64,000 bases of DNA from Pseudomonas sp. GL-B-19 (GTDB lineage Bacteria; Pseudomonadota; Gammaproteobacteria; Pseudomonadales; Pseudomonadaceae), in contig NZ_JAHBDK010000026.1 of NCBI RefSeq assembly GCF_019956415.1, positions 1-64,000 of the forward strand, in the 5' to 3' direction. Of the stretch, positions 44,586-52,585 are shown one piece after another. Below the pieces are notes generated by a model. It saw only the letters and a program-made list of their open reading frames with translations, did no database searches and had not been told where the DNA came from. Numbering within the stretch: the first letter of the stretch is position 1; every line of letters begins with the position of its first letter. A program made the translations under genes and the position numbers.

Positions 44586-46268
44586 TTAAAGCGTCGAGAG
44601 GAAGGTGCTGTTGTTGGCCTGCCATTCAGTGATGTCGAGGCGGATGCGCTTCTTGTCGAGCTTGCCGACACTGGTCTTGGGAATTTCAGTAACAAGGGCA
44701 ATCTGGCTGGGGATCGCCCACTTGCTCAAGTGCCCCAATTCCACGAACGGCTTGAGGTGTTCCTTGAGTTCCCGGGCCCCGATCTCATACCCTTCGCGGA
44801 TCACCAGCAGCGCAAACGGCCGCTCGCCCCACTGCGGATCGGCGATCCCCACCACTGCTACTTCGCGTACCGCCTCGTGGCGACTGATCAAGTCTTCAAG
44901 GTCCAGAGACGAGATCCACTCGCCACCGGTCTTGATCACGTCCTTGATGCGGTCCCGAATGTCGATCACGCCCATGGCGTCCAGCGTCGCCACGTCGCCG
45001 GTATGCAGCCAGCCCCCGGCCCAGAGCTCTGCGCCCTTCTGCGGTTCGTTGAAATAGCCCTCGGTGAGCCATGGCGCACGCAGCACGAGCTCGCCCTGGG
45101 TTTCGCCATCGGCGGGCAGGAAGTTGCCGTCGGGGTCGACGATCGCAGCCTCAACCAATGGCCCCGGCACGCCAGCCTTGATGCGATAGGCGGTGCGTTC
45201 ATCTTCGCTGCCGGCCATCAATTCATCGTTGAGGTGCGCACACGACACCAGCGGCCCGGTTTCCGACATGCCATAAGCGGCCGTCAACTGAATGCCTTTG
45301 CCTTTGGCCGTTTCATACAGCGTGCGGTTAAGCGCGCTGCCGCCGATGACTATTTTCCAGCCGCCGAAGTCCGTGCCTTGCGCCGCTTTGGCATTGAGGA
45401 TCATCTGCAAAATGGTCGGTACGCAGTGGGAAAAGGTGACCTTCTCCTTGCGCCACAGCTCCACCAGGTACTCCGGGTCGTAGCGGCCTGGATAAACCTG
45501 CTTGAGCCCGAGCATGGTCGCCACATAGGGCAAGCCCCAGGCATGCACATGGAACATCGGGGTGATCGGCATGTACACGTCGCTGGTACCCAGCAGGCGC
45601 ACGCTGTCGATGGAGCCCATGATGGTCGACACGCCCATGGTGTGCAGCACCAATTGCCGGTGGGTGAAGTACACACCCTTGGGATTGCCGGTGGTACCGG
45701 TGGTGTAGAACGTTGTCGCGACCGAGTGTTCGTCGAAGTCCTGGAAGTCGTATTGCGTGCTGGCAGCCGCCAGCAGTTGCTCATACTCGCCAATCAGGTT
45801 GGGCAGATCGGCGGTTTTCTCCGGCAGGTCAGTCAGCAGCAGGGTTTTCTCGACCGTGGTCAGGTTCCCGGCAATTGCCTGGTAAAGCCCCACGAACTCG
45901 CTGTTGACCAGCACAAAGCGGTCCTGCGCGTGGTTCATGGTGTAGAGGATTTGTTCCGGCGACAGGCGCACGTTAATCGTGTGGATCACCGCGCCGATCA
46001 TCGGGATGGCGAACATGCATTCCAGGTATCGATGGCTGTCCCAGTCCATCACCGCCACAGTATCCCCGGCCTTGACCCCGGCCGCCGTCAACACATTGGC
46101 CAGCCGCGCGACCCGCTCAATGAGGGTCGGATAGCTGTAGCGCAACTGGTCGCGGTAAATGATCTCGCGGGTTTTCTCGTAACGAGCGCCGGACATCAGC
46201 AGCCGCTTGATCAGAAGCGGATACTGGTAAGCGCCTTCGGCTGGGGGGATAACGCGAGTCTGCAACAT
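44586..46268 (-). CDS. Fatty-acyl-CoA synthetase (AMP-binding)
   Basis: Adenylate-forming ligase of 560 residues from the ATG giving MLQTRVIPPAEGAYQ. The AMP-binding motif is YTTGTTGNPKGVYFTHRQ. The A5 region is TAAYGMSETGP, the A7-A8 hinge is LHTGDVATLDAMGVIDIRDRIKDVIKTGGEWISS, and the catalytic lysine is in VGKLDKKRIR. Similarity is greatest to medium/long-chain AlkK-like ligases. With the barrel and DUF1329 protein next to it, it likely activates the imported acid. Confidence 0.92.
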   Translation of the reverse strand: MLQTRVIPPAEGAYQYPLLIKRLLMSGARYEKTREIIYRDQLRYSYPTLIERVARLANVLTAAGVKAGDTVAVMDWDSHRYLECMFAIPMIGAVIHTINVRLSPEQILYTMNHAQDRFVLVNSEFVGLYQAIAGNLTTVEKTLLLTDLPEKTADLPNLIGEYEQLLAAASTQYDFQDFDEHSVATTFYTTGTTGNPKGVYFTHRQLVLHTMGVSTIMGSIDSVRLLGTSDVYMPITPMFHVHAWGLPYVATMLGLKQVYPGRYDPEYLVELWRKEKVTFSHCVPTILQMILNAKAAQGTDFGGWKIVIGGSALNRTLYETAKGKGIQLTAAYGMSETGPLVSCAHLNDELMAGSEDERTAYRIKAGVPGPLVEAAIVDPDGNFLPADGETQGELVLRAPWLTEGYFNEPQKGAELWAGGWLHTGDVATLDAMGVIDIRDRIKDVIKTGGEWISSLDLEDLISRHEAVREVAVVGIADPQWGERPFALLVIREGYEIGARELKEHLKPFVELGHLSKWAIPSQIALVTEIPKTSVGKLDKKRIRLDITEWQANNSTFLSTL

Positions 46269-46421
46269 ATGAATCCCTTTTCTGGCTGCACGGTGTTGGC
46301 TGAATGTAAGCACTTTAGTGCCCTTCAATGTCAGCCAAATCAGCCAAAGGAATGATTTGCAGAACCGCACAAATGCTGGCTTTGCGCCAGCATTTGCAGG
46401 ATGTCGAGGATCAGCCCGCTA

Positions 46422-47051
46422 TCAATGCATCTCGGTGAACGCGAGTTTCACGCCGATGGCGATCAGCACCACGCCCATGGTGCGGTCGAACCAGTGGCCC
46501 ATGCGGGCGAAACCGGCGCGTACACGCTGTTGGCTGAACAGCCGCGCCACCAGGCAAAACCACACCGCCGTCGCCACCGCGAGGTAGACCCCGTAACCGG
46601 CTTGAACCGCCAGCGGTGTGTGCGGGTTGATCACCACGGTGAACAGCGACAAAAAGAACAGCGTGGCTTTCGGGTTCAGACCGTTGGTCACGAAACCGGA
46701 GGTGAAAGCGCCACGGGCGGTGCGCTCGCCGACTTCCTTGTGCAGATTGTCAGCGACCACTTTGGCCGGTTGCGCGCGCAGGGCCTTGTAGCCGATGTAC
46801 AACAGGTACGCGGCGGCGGCCCATTTCAGCGCGTTGAACAGCACGATCGACTGGGACACGATCAGGCCGATGCCGAGCAGCGAATAGCCAACGTGAAGGA
46901 AAATCGCCGTACCAACGCCCAGTGCGGTCCAAGTGCCCGCGCGTCGACCATGGGTCACGCTTTCACGCACCACCACGGCAAAGTCCGGGCCGGGGCTGGC
47001 CACGGCGAGCAAGTGAATCAGGGCAACGGTCAAAAACTCTGTCCAGTACAT
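46422..47051 (-). CDS. LysE/RhtB-family amino-acid exporter
   Basis: Inner-membrane exporter of 209 residues with about six hydrophobic helices. The family start motif is AVASPGPDFAVVVRESVTHGRRAG, and GFVTNGLNPKATLFFLSLF follows. A GGAG site precedes the ATG. Substrate cannot be read from sequence; homoserine lactone, threonine or another amino acid is possible. A hairpin AAATGCTGGC/GCCAGCATTT lies downstream at 46371-46395. Confidence 0.9.
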   Translation of the reverse strand: MYWTEFLTVALIHLLAVASPGPDFAVVVRESVTHGRRAGTWTALGVGTAIFLHVGYSLLGIGLIVSQSIVLFNALKWAAAAYLLYIGYKALRAQPAKVVADNLHKEVGERTARGAFTSGFVTNGLNPKATLFFLSLFTVVINPHTPLAVQAGYGVYLAVATAVWFCLVARLFSQQRVRAGFARMGHWFDRTMGVVLIAIGVKLAFTEMH

Positions 47052-47106
47052 GGGGGCTCCTTTGGGGTAGATCGGTCGAAATGAAAAGTCCAGGCTGACA
47101 ACATCA

Positions 47107-47243
47107 CCTGTAGCAGCTGGCGAAGCCTGCGTTCGGCTGCGCAGCAGTCGTCAACCCAGAACACGCGGACTTTCTGTAAGAGCGCGGTGCCTGATTTCAC
47201 GACTGCTGCGCAGCCGAACGCAGGCTTCGCCAGCTGCTACAGG
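47107..47243. repeat. Perfect 45-bp inverted repeat (GTAGCAGCTGGCGAAGCC type)
   Basis: Arms 47107-47151 and 47199-47243 are exact reverse complements over 45 bases, with 47 nt between. The unit differs in sequence from every other REP in the window and has its own internal palindromic cores (CTGGCGAAGCC..., GCTGCGCAGC). It fills most of the 315-nt gap between the divergent lysE and hprA genes; nothing else is seen there beyond likely promoters. Confidence 0.93.
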
Positions 47244-47366
47244 GGTTTCGGCGCTTCATCACATAGCGCGTCAACTTAGCCACTTTGGTGCAATGGGTAA
47301 CCATTTGTTTCATCTGGTAGGCTCGGCAGATTACGCCTTCAGTTCAATGCACAAAAGGTACAGTTG

Positions 47367-48332
47367 ATGACGAACTCTCGCCGCGCCGTTTTCCTCGACC
47401 ACCCGTCCCTGGACCTCGGTGACCTCGACCTCAGCCCGCTGCGTGATTGCTTTGACGACTTGCAACTGTTCGCGCAGACCACGCCGGATCAAGTAATCGA
47501 ACGCCTCAAAGGCGCCACGGTGGCCATCAGCAACAAGATCCTGATCAACGCAGACGCCATCGCCGCCAGCCCGGACTTGAAACTGATCCTGATCACCGCC
47601 ACCGGCACCAACAACGTGGATCTGGCCGCCGCCCGCGCCCATGGCGTTACCGTTTGCAACTGCCAGGGTTACGGCACACCGTCGGTGGCCCAGCACACGA
47701 TCATGTTGCTGCTCAACCTGGCGACGCGCCTGGCCGACTATCAAAAAGCAGTGGGTGAAGGCCGCTGGCAGCAAGCGAAACAGTTCTGCCTGCTGGACTA
47801 CCCGATCGTCGAACTGCAAGGCAAAACCCTTGGCCTGCTCGGCCACGGCGAACTGGGCGGCGCAGTCGCACGGCTGGCCGAAGCGTTCGGCATGCGCGTG
47901 CTGCTGGGTCAGATTCCGGGGCGCCCTGCCCGGCCGGATCGTTTGCCGCTGGATGAACTGCTGCCGCAGATCGACGCCCTCACCCTGCACTGCCCGCTCA
48001 ACGAACACACCCGCCACTTCATCGGCGCCCGTGAACTGGCCTCAATGAAACCCGGCGCCTTCGTGGTCAATACCGCGCGCGGTGGTTTGATCGATGAGCT
48101 GGCGCTGGCCGATGCGTTGCGCAACGGTCATCTGGGCGGCGCAGCCACCGATGTGCTGAGTGTTGAGCCACCGACGGCGGGCAATCCCTTGCTGGCCGAC
48201 GACATCCCGCGATTGATTGTTACCCCGCATAACGCCTGGGGCAGTCGCGAGGCGCGGCAGCGGATCGTGGGGCAGTTGACCGAAAACGCGCAGGCTTTCT
48301 TCAGCGGTACAGCGCTGCGAGTCGTCAGTTGA
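47367..48332 (+). CDS. hprA: D-2-hydroxyacid dehydrogenase (glycerate dehydrogenase-like)
   Basis: NAD(P)-dependent dehydrogenase of 321 residues from the ATG after AAAAGG; a TTG one codon earlier is less likely. The cofactor loop is GHGELGG, and the catalytic Arg is in NTARGGLIDE, Glu in VEPPTAGNPL and His in TPHNAWGS. The next gene is rsmC, the same pairing I recall for hprA of P. aeruginosa. Glycerate/hydroxypyruvate is therefore the likely substrate. Confidence 0.85.
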   Translation: MTNSRRAVFLDHPSLDLGDLDLSPLRDCFDDLQLFAQTTPDQVIERLKGATVAISNKILINADAIAASPDLKLILITATGTNNVDLAAARAHGVTVCNCQGYGTPSVAQHTIMLLLNLATRLADYQKAVGEGRWQQAKQFCLLDYPIVELQGKTLGLLGHGELGGAVARLAEAFGMRVLLGQIPGRPARPDRLPLDELLPQIDALTLHCPLNEHTRHFIGARELASMKPGAFVVNTARGGLIDELALADALRNGHLGGAATDVLSVEPPTAGNPLLADDIPRLIVTPHNAWGSREARQRIVGQLTENAQAFFSGTALRVVS

Positions 48333-48365
48333 TAAACTGCCGCACTTTTTTTCAAGGAGCAGAGT

Positions 48366-49364
48366 ATGGATCCGCGCAGTGAAGTACTGCTTCGTCAGGC
48401 TGAGCTATTCCAGGGTTCGGTGTTGTTAGCCGGTTTGCCCGCCGACGATCTGCTGGGCCGACTGCCCGATGCCCACGGTTGGTGCTGGCACGCCGGCGAC
48501 CAAGCCGCGCTGGACGCACGTTTTGCCGAGCGCAGCCATTTTGGTGTGAACGCACCCGAGCGTGAGTTCGAGACGGCGGTCGTGTTTCTGCCCAAGTCCA
48601 AGGACCTGACCGATTACATCCTCAACGCCCTCGCCTCGCGCCTGGCCGGTCGCGAGCTGTATCTGGTAGGCGAAAAACGTAGCGGGATTGAAGGTGCAGC
48701 CAAACAACTGAACCCGTTCGGCAAGCCGCGCAAGCTCGACAGCGCCCGTCATTGCCAACTCTGGCTGGTCACGGTAGCCAATGCACCAGAAGCCAAATCA
48801 CTGGAAAGCCTGGCGCAGACCTACGAGTTGCCGCTGGCTGAAGGGCCATTGAAAGTCATCAGCCTGCCGGGCGTGTTCAGCCACGGCCGACTGGATCGCG
48901 GCAGTGCGCTGCTGCTGGAGCATCTGGACAAGTTGCCGAGCGGCCACTTGCTGGACTTCGGTTGCGGCGCCGGCGTGTTGGGCGCCGCGGTGAAGCGTCG
49001 TTATCCGCACAATCAAGTGACGTTGCTCGACGTCGATGCGTTTGCCGCTGCCAGCAGTCGCCTGACCCTCGCCGCCAATGGTCTGGAAGCCGACGTGATC
49101 ACCGGTGATGGAATTGACGCTGCACCGATGGGCTTGAGTGCGATTCTGAGCAACCCTCCGTTCCATGTCGGCGTCCACACCGACTACTTCGCGACCGAGA
49201 ACTTGCTGCGAAAAGCGGCCAAACATCTGAAAAACGGCGGTGAACTGCGCCTGGTTGCCAACAGCTTCCTGAAATATCAACCGCTGATCGAAGAGCACCT
49301 TGGTGTGTGCGCAATCAAGGCTGAGGGACAGGGTTTCCGAATCTACCGGGCCAAACGCGGCTGA
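48366..49364 (+). CDS. rsmC: 16S rRNA m2G1207 methyltransferase RsmC
   Basis: Two-domain methyltransferase of 332 residues. A degenerate N-terminal domain (1-155) is followed by an active SAM domain. Motif I is [15 protein letters not shown], the acidic strand is [10 protein letters not shown], and the catalytic motif is [13 protein letters not shown]. It methylates G1207 in 16S rRNA. A close relative RlmG acts on 23S rRNA, but the length and NPPFH context favour RsmC. An AAGGAG site precedes the ATG. Confidence 0.92.
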   Translation: MDPRSEVLLRQAELFQGSVLLAGLPADDLLGRLPDAHGWCWHAGDQAALDARFAERSHFGVNAPEREFETAVVFLPKSKDLTDYILNALASRLAGRELYLVGEKRSGIEGAAKQLNPFGKPRKLDSARHCQLWLVTVANAPEAKSLESLAQTYELPLAEGPLKVISLPGVFSHGRLDRGSALLLEHLDKLPSGHLLDFGCGAGVLGAAVKRRYPHNQVTLLDVDAFAAASSRLTLAANGLEADVITGDGIDAAPMGLSAILSNPPFHVGVHTDYFATENLLRKAAKHLKNGGELRLVANSFLKYQPLIEEHLGVCAIKAEGQGFRIYRAKRG

Positions 49365-49400
49365 TAAATAAGTGCTTGCCTAACGGATTTTGCCTAGGCA

Positions 49401-49520
49401 GAATCCGCTCCGTCCTAGGGGAGTAGTCTCCCACGAGCGCCATGCTCGTCCGGCATACGTCAACATACTTGGTCCTCAGACCATGGCGTATGCGACCCAA
49501 GCGTCCGCATCAGACGGATT
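49401..49520 (+). promoter_or_regulatory. yybP-ykoY manganese riboswitch aptamer
   Basis: The L1 hallmark GGGGAGTAG lies at 49418-49426 and the L3 region CGTCAACATACTTGG at 49458-49472. These are framed by GCATACG/CGTATGC (49453-49459 and 49487-49493) and GGTC/GACC, with an outer AATCCG/CGGATT closing helix (49402-49407, 49515-49520). These are the conserved blocks of the Mn2+-sensing yybP-ykoY class. It sits 100 nt upstream of a predicted Mn exporter, its usual partner. Confidence 0.93.
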
Positions 49521-49537
49521 GCAGGGTTTGACAAGAC

Positions 49538-49603
49538 CTATGACACGAACACCTTACCCGGGGCGGGAAGGCTGTACGTGTCATAGCCGTGTCGACCCGC
49601 CCC
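49538..49603 (+). promoter_or_regulatory. Candidate riboswitch expression platform with overlapping hairpins
   Basis: CTATGACACG (49538-49547) pairs perfectly with CGTGTCATAG (49577-49586). GGGGCGGG (49560-49567), inside that loop, pairs perfectly with CCCGCCCC (49596-49603), just 2 nt before the AGGA ribosome site. The two stems interlock, so they are either exclusive or a pseudoknot. No T-run follows, which points to translational control. Confidence 0.7.
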
Positions 49604-49617
49604 TTAGGAAAACCCTG

Positions 49618-50202
49618 ATGATGCTGGATTCATTTCTCGTTCCTACCGCAATCGTTGCCTTGGCCGAAATCGGCGACAAGACGCAACTGCTCGCGCTCAT
49701 TCTCGCTGCCCGCTTCCGCAAGCCATGGCCGATCATCGCCGGCATCGTCGCCGCCACCCTGGCCAACCACGCAGCCGCTGGTGCAGTCGGTGCATGGTTC
49801 GGCAGTTTCTTCTCGAATGCGACGCTGCACTGGATCCTGGCCGCCTGCTTTACGGCGACGGCGTTGTGGACCCTGGTCCCGGACAAGATGGACGACGACG
49901 TCAGCACCGCTCGCAAGTTCGGGCCATTCCTGACCACACTGATTGCGTTCTTCCTCGCGGAAATGGGTGACAAGACCCAGGTCGCTACCGTGATGCTGGC
50001 TGCGCAATACCCGGATTTGTGGCTGGTCATTCTCGGCACCACCGCCGGCATGTTGATTGCCAACGTGCCTGTGGTGCTGGCCGGTAACTTTGCGGCAGAC
50101 AAGTTGCCACTGACCCTGATCCGTCGACTGGCGGCGTCGGCGTTTCTCATTTTGGCGATTGTTGCGGTGTACAAGGCGATGCAGAGCAGTGGCTGGGTTT
50201 GA
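49618..50202 (+). CDS. UPF0016/TMEM165-GDT1 family manganese exporter
   Basis: Inner-membrane transporter of 194 residues with about six helices. It has two copies of the family signature E-x-G-D-K-T: EIGDKT at 17-22 and EMGDKT at 115-120. Relatives include MneA of Vibrio and human TMEM165, which move Mn2+ or Ca2+. Two ATG codons lie in tandem; the first has the better spacing (8 nt) from AGGA. The manganese riboswitch upstream makes Mn2+ efflux the natural reading. Confidence 0.93.
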   Translation: MMLDSFLVPTAIVALAEIGDKTQLLALILAARFRKPWPIIAGIVAATLANHAAAGAVGAWFGSFFSNATLHWILAACFTATALWTLVPDKMDDDVSTARKFGPFLTTLIAFFLAEMGDKTQVATVMLAAQYPDLWLVILGTTAGMLIANVPVVLAGNFAADKLPLTLIRRLAASAFLILAIVAVYKAMQSSGWV

Positions 50203-50251
50203 TTTCGTAAGGAAGTAGACCGCGTTATCGTTCTTCGTCGGAACGCCGCCC

Positions 50252-50321
50252 GGAGCCGGCTCGCTCCCACATAGGTTTTGTGATCGACACTAACCCTTGT
50301 GGGAGCGAGCCTGCTCGCGAT
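50252..50321. repeat. REPIN, one decayed arm
   Basis: Inverted units at 50252-50271 (truncated, GGAGCCGGCTCGC) and 50298-50321 (full TGTGGGAGC... type), 26 nt apart. Confidence 0.85.
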
Positions 50322-50348
50322 GAGGCCCTGACTGACGATGTAAAAACC

Positions 50349-51167
50349 TCAGGATTTACGCGCGTTCTCGTACAACGGCATCACCTTGGGAATCGCTGCC
50401 TGCAACGCGGCAATACGACTGGCCGACGCCGGGTGAGTGCTCATGAACTCCGGTGGCGAGCCTTCCGAGACCTTGCTCATCTTGTTCCACAGCGTGATCG
50501 CGGCGTTCGGGTTGTAACCGGCGCGAGCGGCCAGTTCGAGACCAATCAGGTCCGCTTCGTTTTCATTGGCGCGGCTGTTGGGCAGGGTCATGCCGTAGTT
50601 CGCAACGGTATCCGCCAGAACCATGCTGCCCTGGCCCAACCCTAACAAGGCACCGGCGCCTTGCTTGGCCATTTCAATACCATAGGCTTTGGACATCGCT
50701 TCACGACCATGCTCACGCAGGGCGTGGGCGATTTCATGCCCCATGATTGCGGCGATTTCATCGTCGGTCAGTTGCAGTTTGTCGATCAGCCCGGTGTAAA
50801 AGATGATCTTGCCCCCAGGCCCGCAGTTGGCGTTGAGTTCATCGCTCTTGATCAGGTTGACTTCCCAATTCCACTGAGCCGCATCCGGACGAAAATTAGG
50901 CGCCTGGGCAATCAACCGATCAGCAATGGCCTGGACGCGCAGGGCATTCTCACTGGTTTTGTCCAGCACACCTTTGCTGGAGGCTTCACCGACTGTCTTC
51001 TGATAGGACTGCGCATACATCTGGTCGACCTCTTGCGCGGGCAACATGGTGAACATGTACTGTTTGCGCTCAACCCCCACGGCGCCACCGCTGGTGGTGT
51101 TGACCGACTGGCACCCGGCGAGCAGCAGGCTGGCGCTCAGCGTCCCAAAAACCAATAGCTTGTTCAT
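50349..51167 (-). CDS. M48-family metalloprotease lipoprotein
   Basis: Predicted outer-membrane lipoprotein protease of 272 residues from the ATG after GGGAG; a TTG precedes it by one codon. The lipobox is LLAGC with Cys19. The zinc motif HEIAH lies at 144-148 and the third ligand region ENEAD at 202-206, followed by STHPAS, typical of the LoiP/BepA-like M48 group. These proteases help outer-membrane quality control. No partner gene is adjacent. Confidence 0.92.
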   Translation of the reverse strand: MNKLLVFGTLSASLLLAGCQSVNTTSGGAVGVERKQYMFTMLPAQEVDQMYAQSYQKTVGEASSKGVLDKTSENALRVQAIADRLIAQAPNFRPDAAQWNWEVNLIKSDELNANCGPGGKIIFYTGLIDKLQLTDDEIAAIMGHEIAHALREHGREAMSKAYGIEMAKQGAGALLGLGQGSMVLADTVANYGMTLPNSRANENEADLIGLELAARAGYNPNAAITLWNKMSKVSEGSPPEFMSTHPASASRIAALQAAIPKVMPLYENARKS

Positions 51168-51330
51168 CAAATAAACTCCCTCAAATCATGCCGCGTATCC
51201 TGGGCGTGGAAATGTATCGACGCCAGATACATAAAGCTAAGACGCAAAATTCCGGCAAAGCTCTCAGCACCGCAGGAAAAAATTCTCAAGTCTGTGCGGG
51301 CCTTATCGCGGGCAAGCACAGCCCCCCCAT

Positions 51331-51954
51331 TTAACCCGGGGTAAGACACTCCGGCGCATTCAGCTTCGGATCATTTACCAGATTCGCCAGCACCCGCTCG
51401 CGCAACACCGCGGGTTCACTGGCAAGCAAGGCCTGCAAGGTATGCAACGGCGTCTCGGGATCAAGCCACGCCGCCTGCCCCGCCGCATCGAGAATCAACG
51501 GCCGGCGCTGACTCGCCGCCGGCTGCGTGATCACTGCCGTGCTCAGCCATACCTGTTCCTGCACCGGGTACGCTTCCCAGATAGCGGCAAAAAACAGTGA
51601 CGAACCCTCACCCGGCGTCAGCCAGTACGGACGCTTGCGCGTGGTACCGCGCCATTCATAGAAACCGTTGGCCGGCAGCAGACAACGTCGCTCACGAAAG
51701 GCCTGGCGAAACATCGGTTGCTCGGCAACGGTTTCAGCCCGGGCATGGGCCGGGGTGCGGGACAGATCGGTCAGCCACGGTGGCGTCAGGCCCCAGCGGG
51801 CGCGGGCCAGTTCGCGCTGGCCGTCCAGGCCTGCACGCAGCATCAACACCGAATCGTTGGGGGAAATATTCCACTGGGCCTGCTGATCGGCGGGAAAGCC
51901 GGGCAGGGCCGCGAAGGCGGGGTTCCAGCGAAACAGGGCATAACGTCCACACAT
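51331..51954 (-). CDS. SRAP/HMCES-family protein with altered active site
   Basis: Family of abasic-site sensors that form a thiazolidine crosslink through Cys2 to shield ssDNA. The 207-residue protein keeps MCGRYALF (Cys2) and GFYEW (Glu100, equal to YedK E105). The usual NARAET is HARAET (His70 at YedK N75), and the usual H-x-R-M-P-V-I-L is SQRRPLIL (Ser148 at YedK H160). Crosslink formation may persist with changed chemistry. Both changes read directly from the DNA. Confidence 0.9.
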   Translation of the reverse strand: MCGRYALFRWNPAFAALPGFPADQQAQWNISPNDSVLMLRAGLDGQRELARARWGLTPPWLTDLSRTPAHARAETVAEQPMFRQAFRERRCLLPANGFYEWRGTTRKRPYWLTPGEGSSLFFAAIWEAYPVQEQVWLSTAVITQPAASQRRPLILDAAGQAAWLDPETPLHTLQALLASEPAVLRERVLANLVNDPKLNAPECLTPG

Positions 51955-51989
51955 GGGGCAGCACGACTCTTGATCAAACGAACGCCAGC

Positions 51990-52250
51990 CTAACAGACCA
52001 GCGTGCCGGGAAAGCTCTCCGGTTCATCGCCAGACAGCGGCAGCGCGGCATTGTACGCGGTGATCAGCGAGCGGGCGTATTCCGCCTGGTCATTATCCAC
52101 CGACAAGCCCAACAGGCCGAAAATCGGCAGTTCGCCAGTGCCGCCGAGCAAATGGCGCCCCACCAAATGCGCCTCAATGCCTTCGCTGGCCAACATGCTT
52201 TGCAGCAATTCGCCTTCCATGAGGTTTTCCGGCTCGTAGATTCGCAGCAT
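51990..52250 (-). CDS. DUF2007-domain protein
   Basis: Small cytoplasmic protein of 86 residues from the ATG giving MLRIYEPENLMEGELLQSMLASEGIEAHL, divided here only for length: the family core is YEPENLMEGELLQ, SEGIEAHLVG and GELPIFGLL. DUF2007 resembles a PII-like or signal-transducing fold of unknown role. It follows the zinc-ribbon gene by 14 nt, so both are likely one transcript. Confidence 0.85.
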   Translation of the reverse strand: MLRIYEPENLMEGELLQSMLASEGIEAHLVGRHLLGGTGELPIFGLLGLSVDNDQAEYARSLITAYNAALPLSGDEPESFPGTLVC

Positions 52251-52264
52251 CGGGACGCCCTTCT

Positions 52265-52447
52265 TCACTCGTTTTCGCTGAACACTTCGAGCAACCATTC
52301 CTGACCGTCGGTCTGCAGGACAAACGTTATTGGCCGACAACACACCGGACAATCTTCGATGTAGGTCTGATCGCCGCCGGACAGATCCAACACGGCCTCT
52401 GCGTCCTCACCACAATACGGACATTCGTAGCGCTCGGTTTCCAGCAT
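52265..52447 (-). CDS. CPXCG-motif zinc-ribbon protein
   Basis: A 60-residue protein with two paired cysteine motifs, CPYCGE at about 9-14 and CPVCCRP at about 33-39, expected to bind one zinc. The C-terminal half is acidic (WLLEVFSENE). The role is unknown. GGGAGA precedes the ATG. It is upstream of DUF2007 and divergent from the acyltransferase. Confidence 0.85.
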   Translation of the reverse strand: MLETERYECPYCGEDAEAVLDLSGGDQTYIEDCPVCCRPITFVLQTDGQEWLLEVFSENE

Positions 52448-52585
52448 CGCGGTCTCCCGGGTGACTTGTGCGTATAATCGCCGGTCTATTTGCAGGGCTA
52501 TTTTTGTCTGGCTATTTTTTCAGACCGTGCCCTGTCGGTTTTGATCAAAACCTTTACTTACCCTAGCCGTTTCTAACAAGAGAGC

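Noticed and set aside
46371..46395. Hairpin downstream of lysE as a terminator
   Set aside because: The stem is good but no T-run follows on the lysE strand, so it is mentioned only with the gene.
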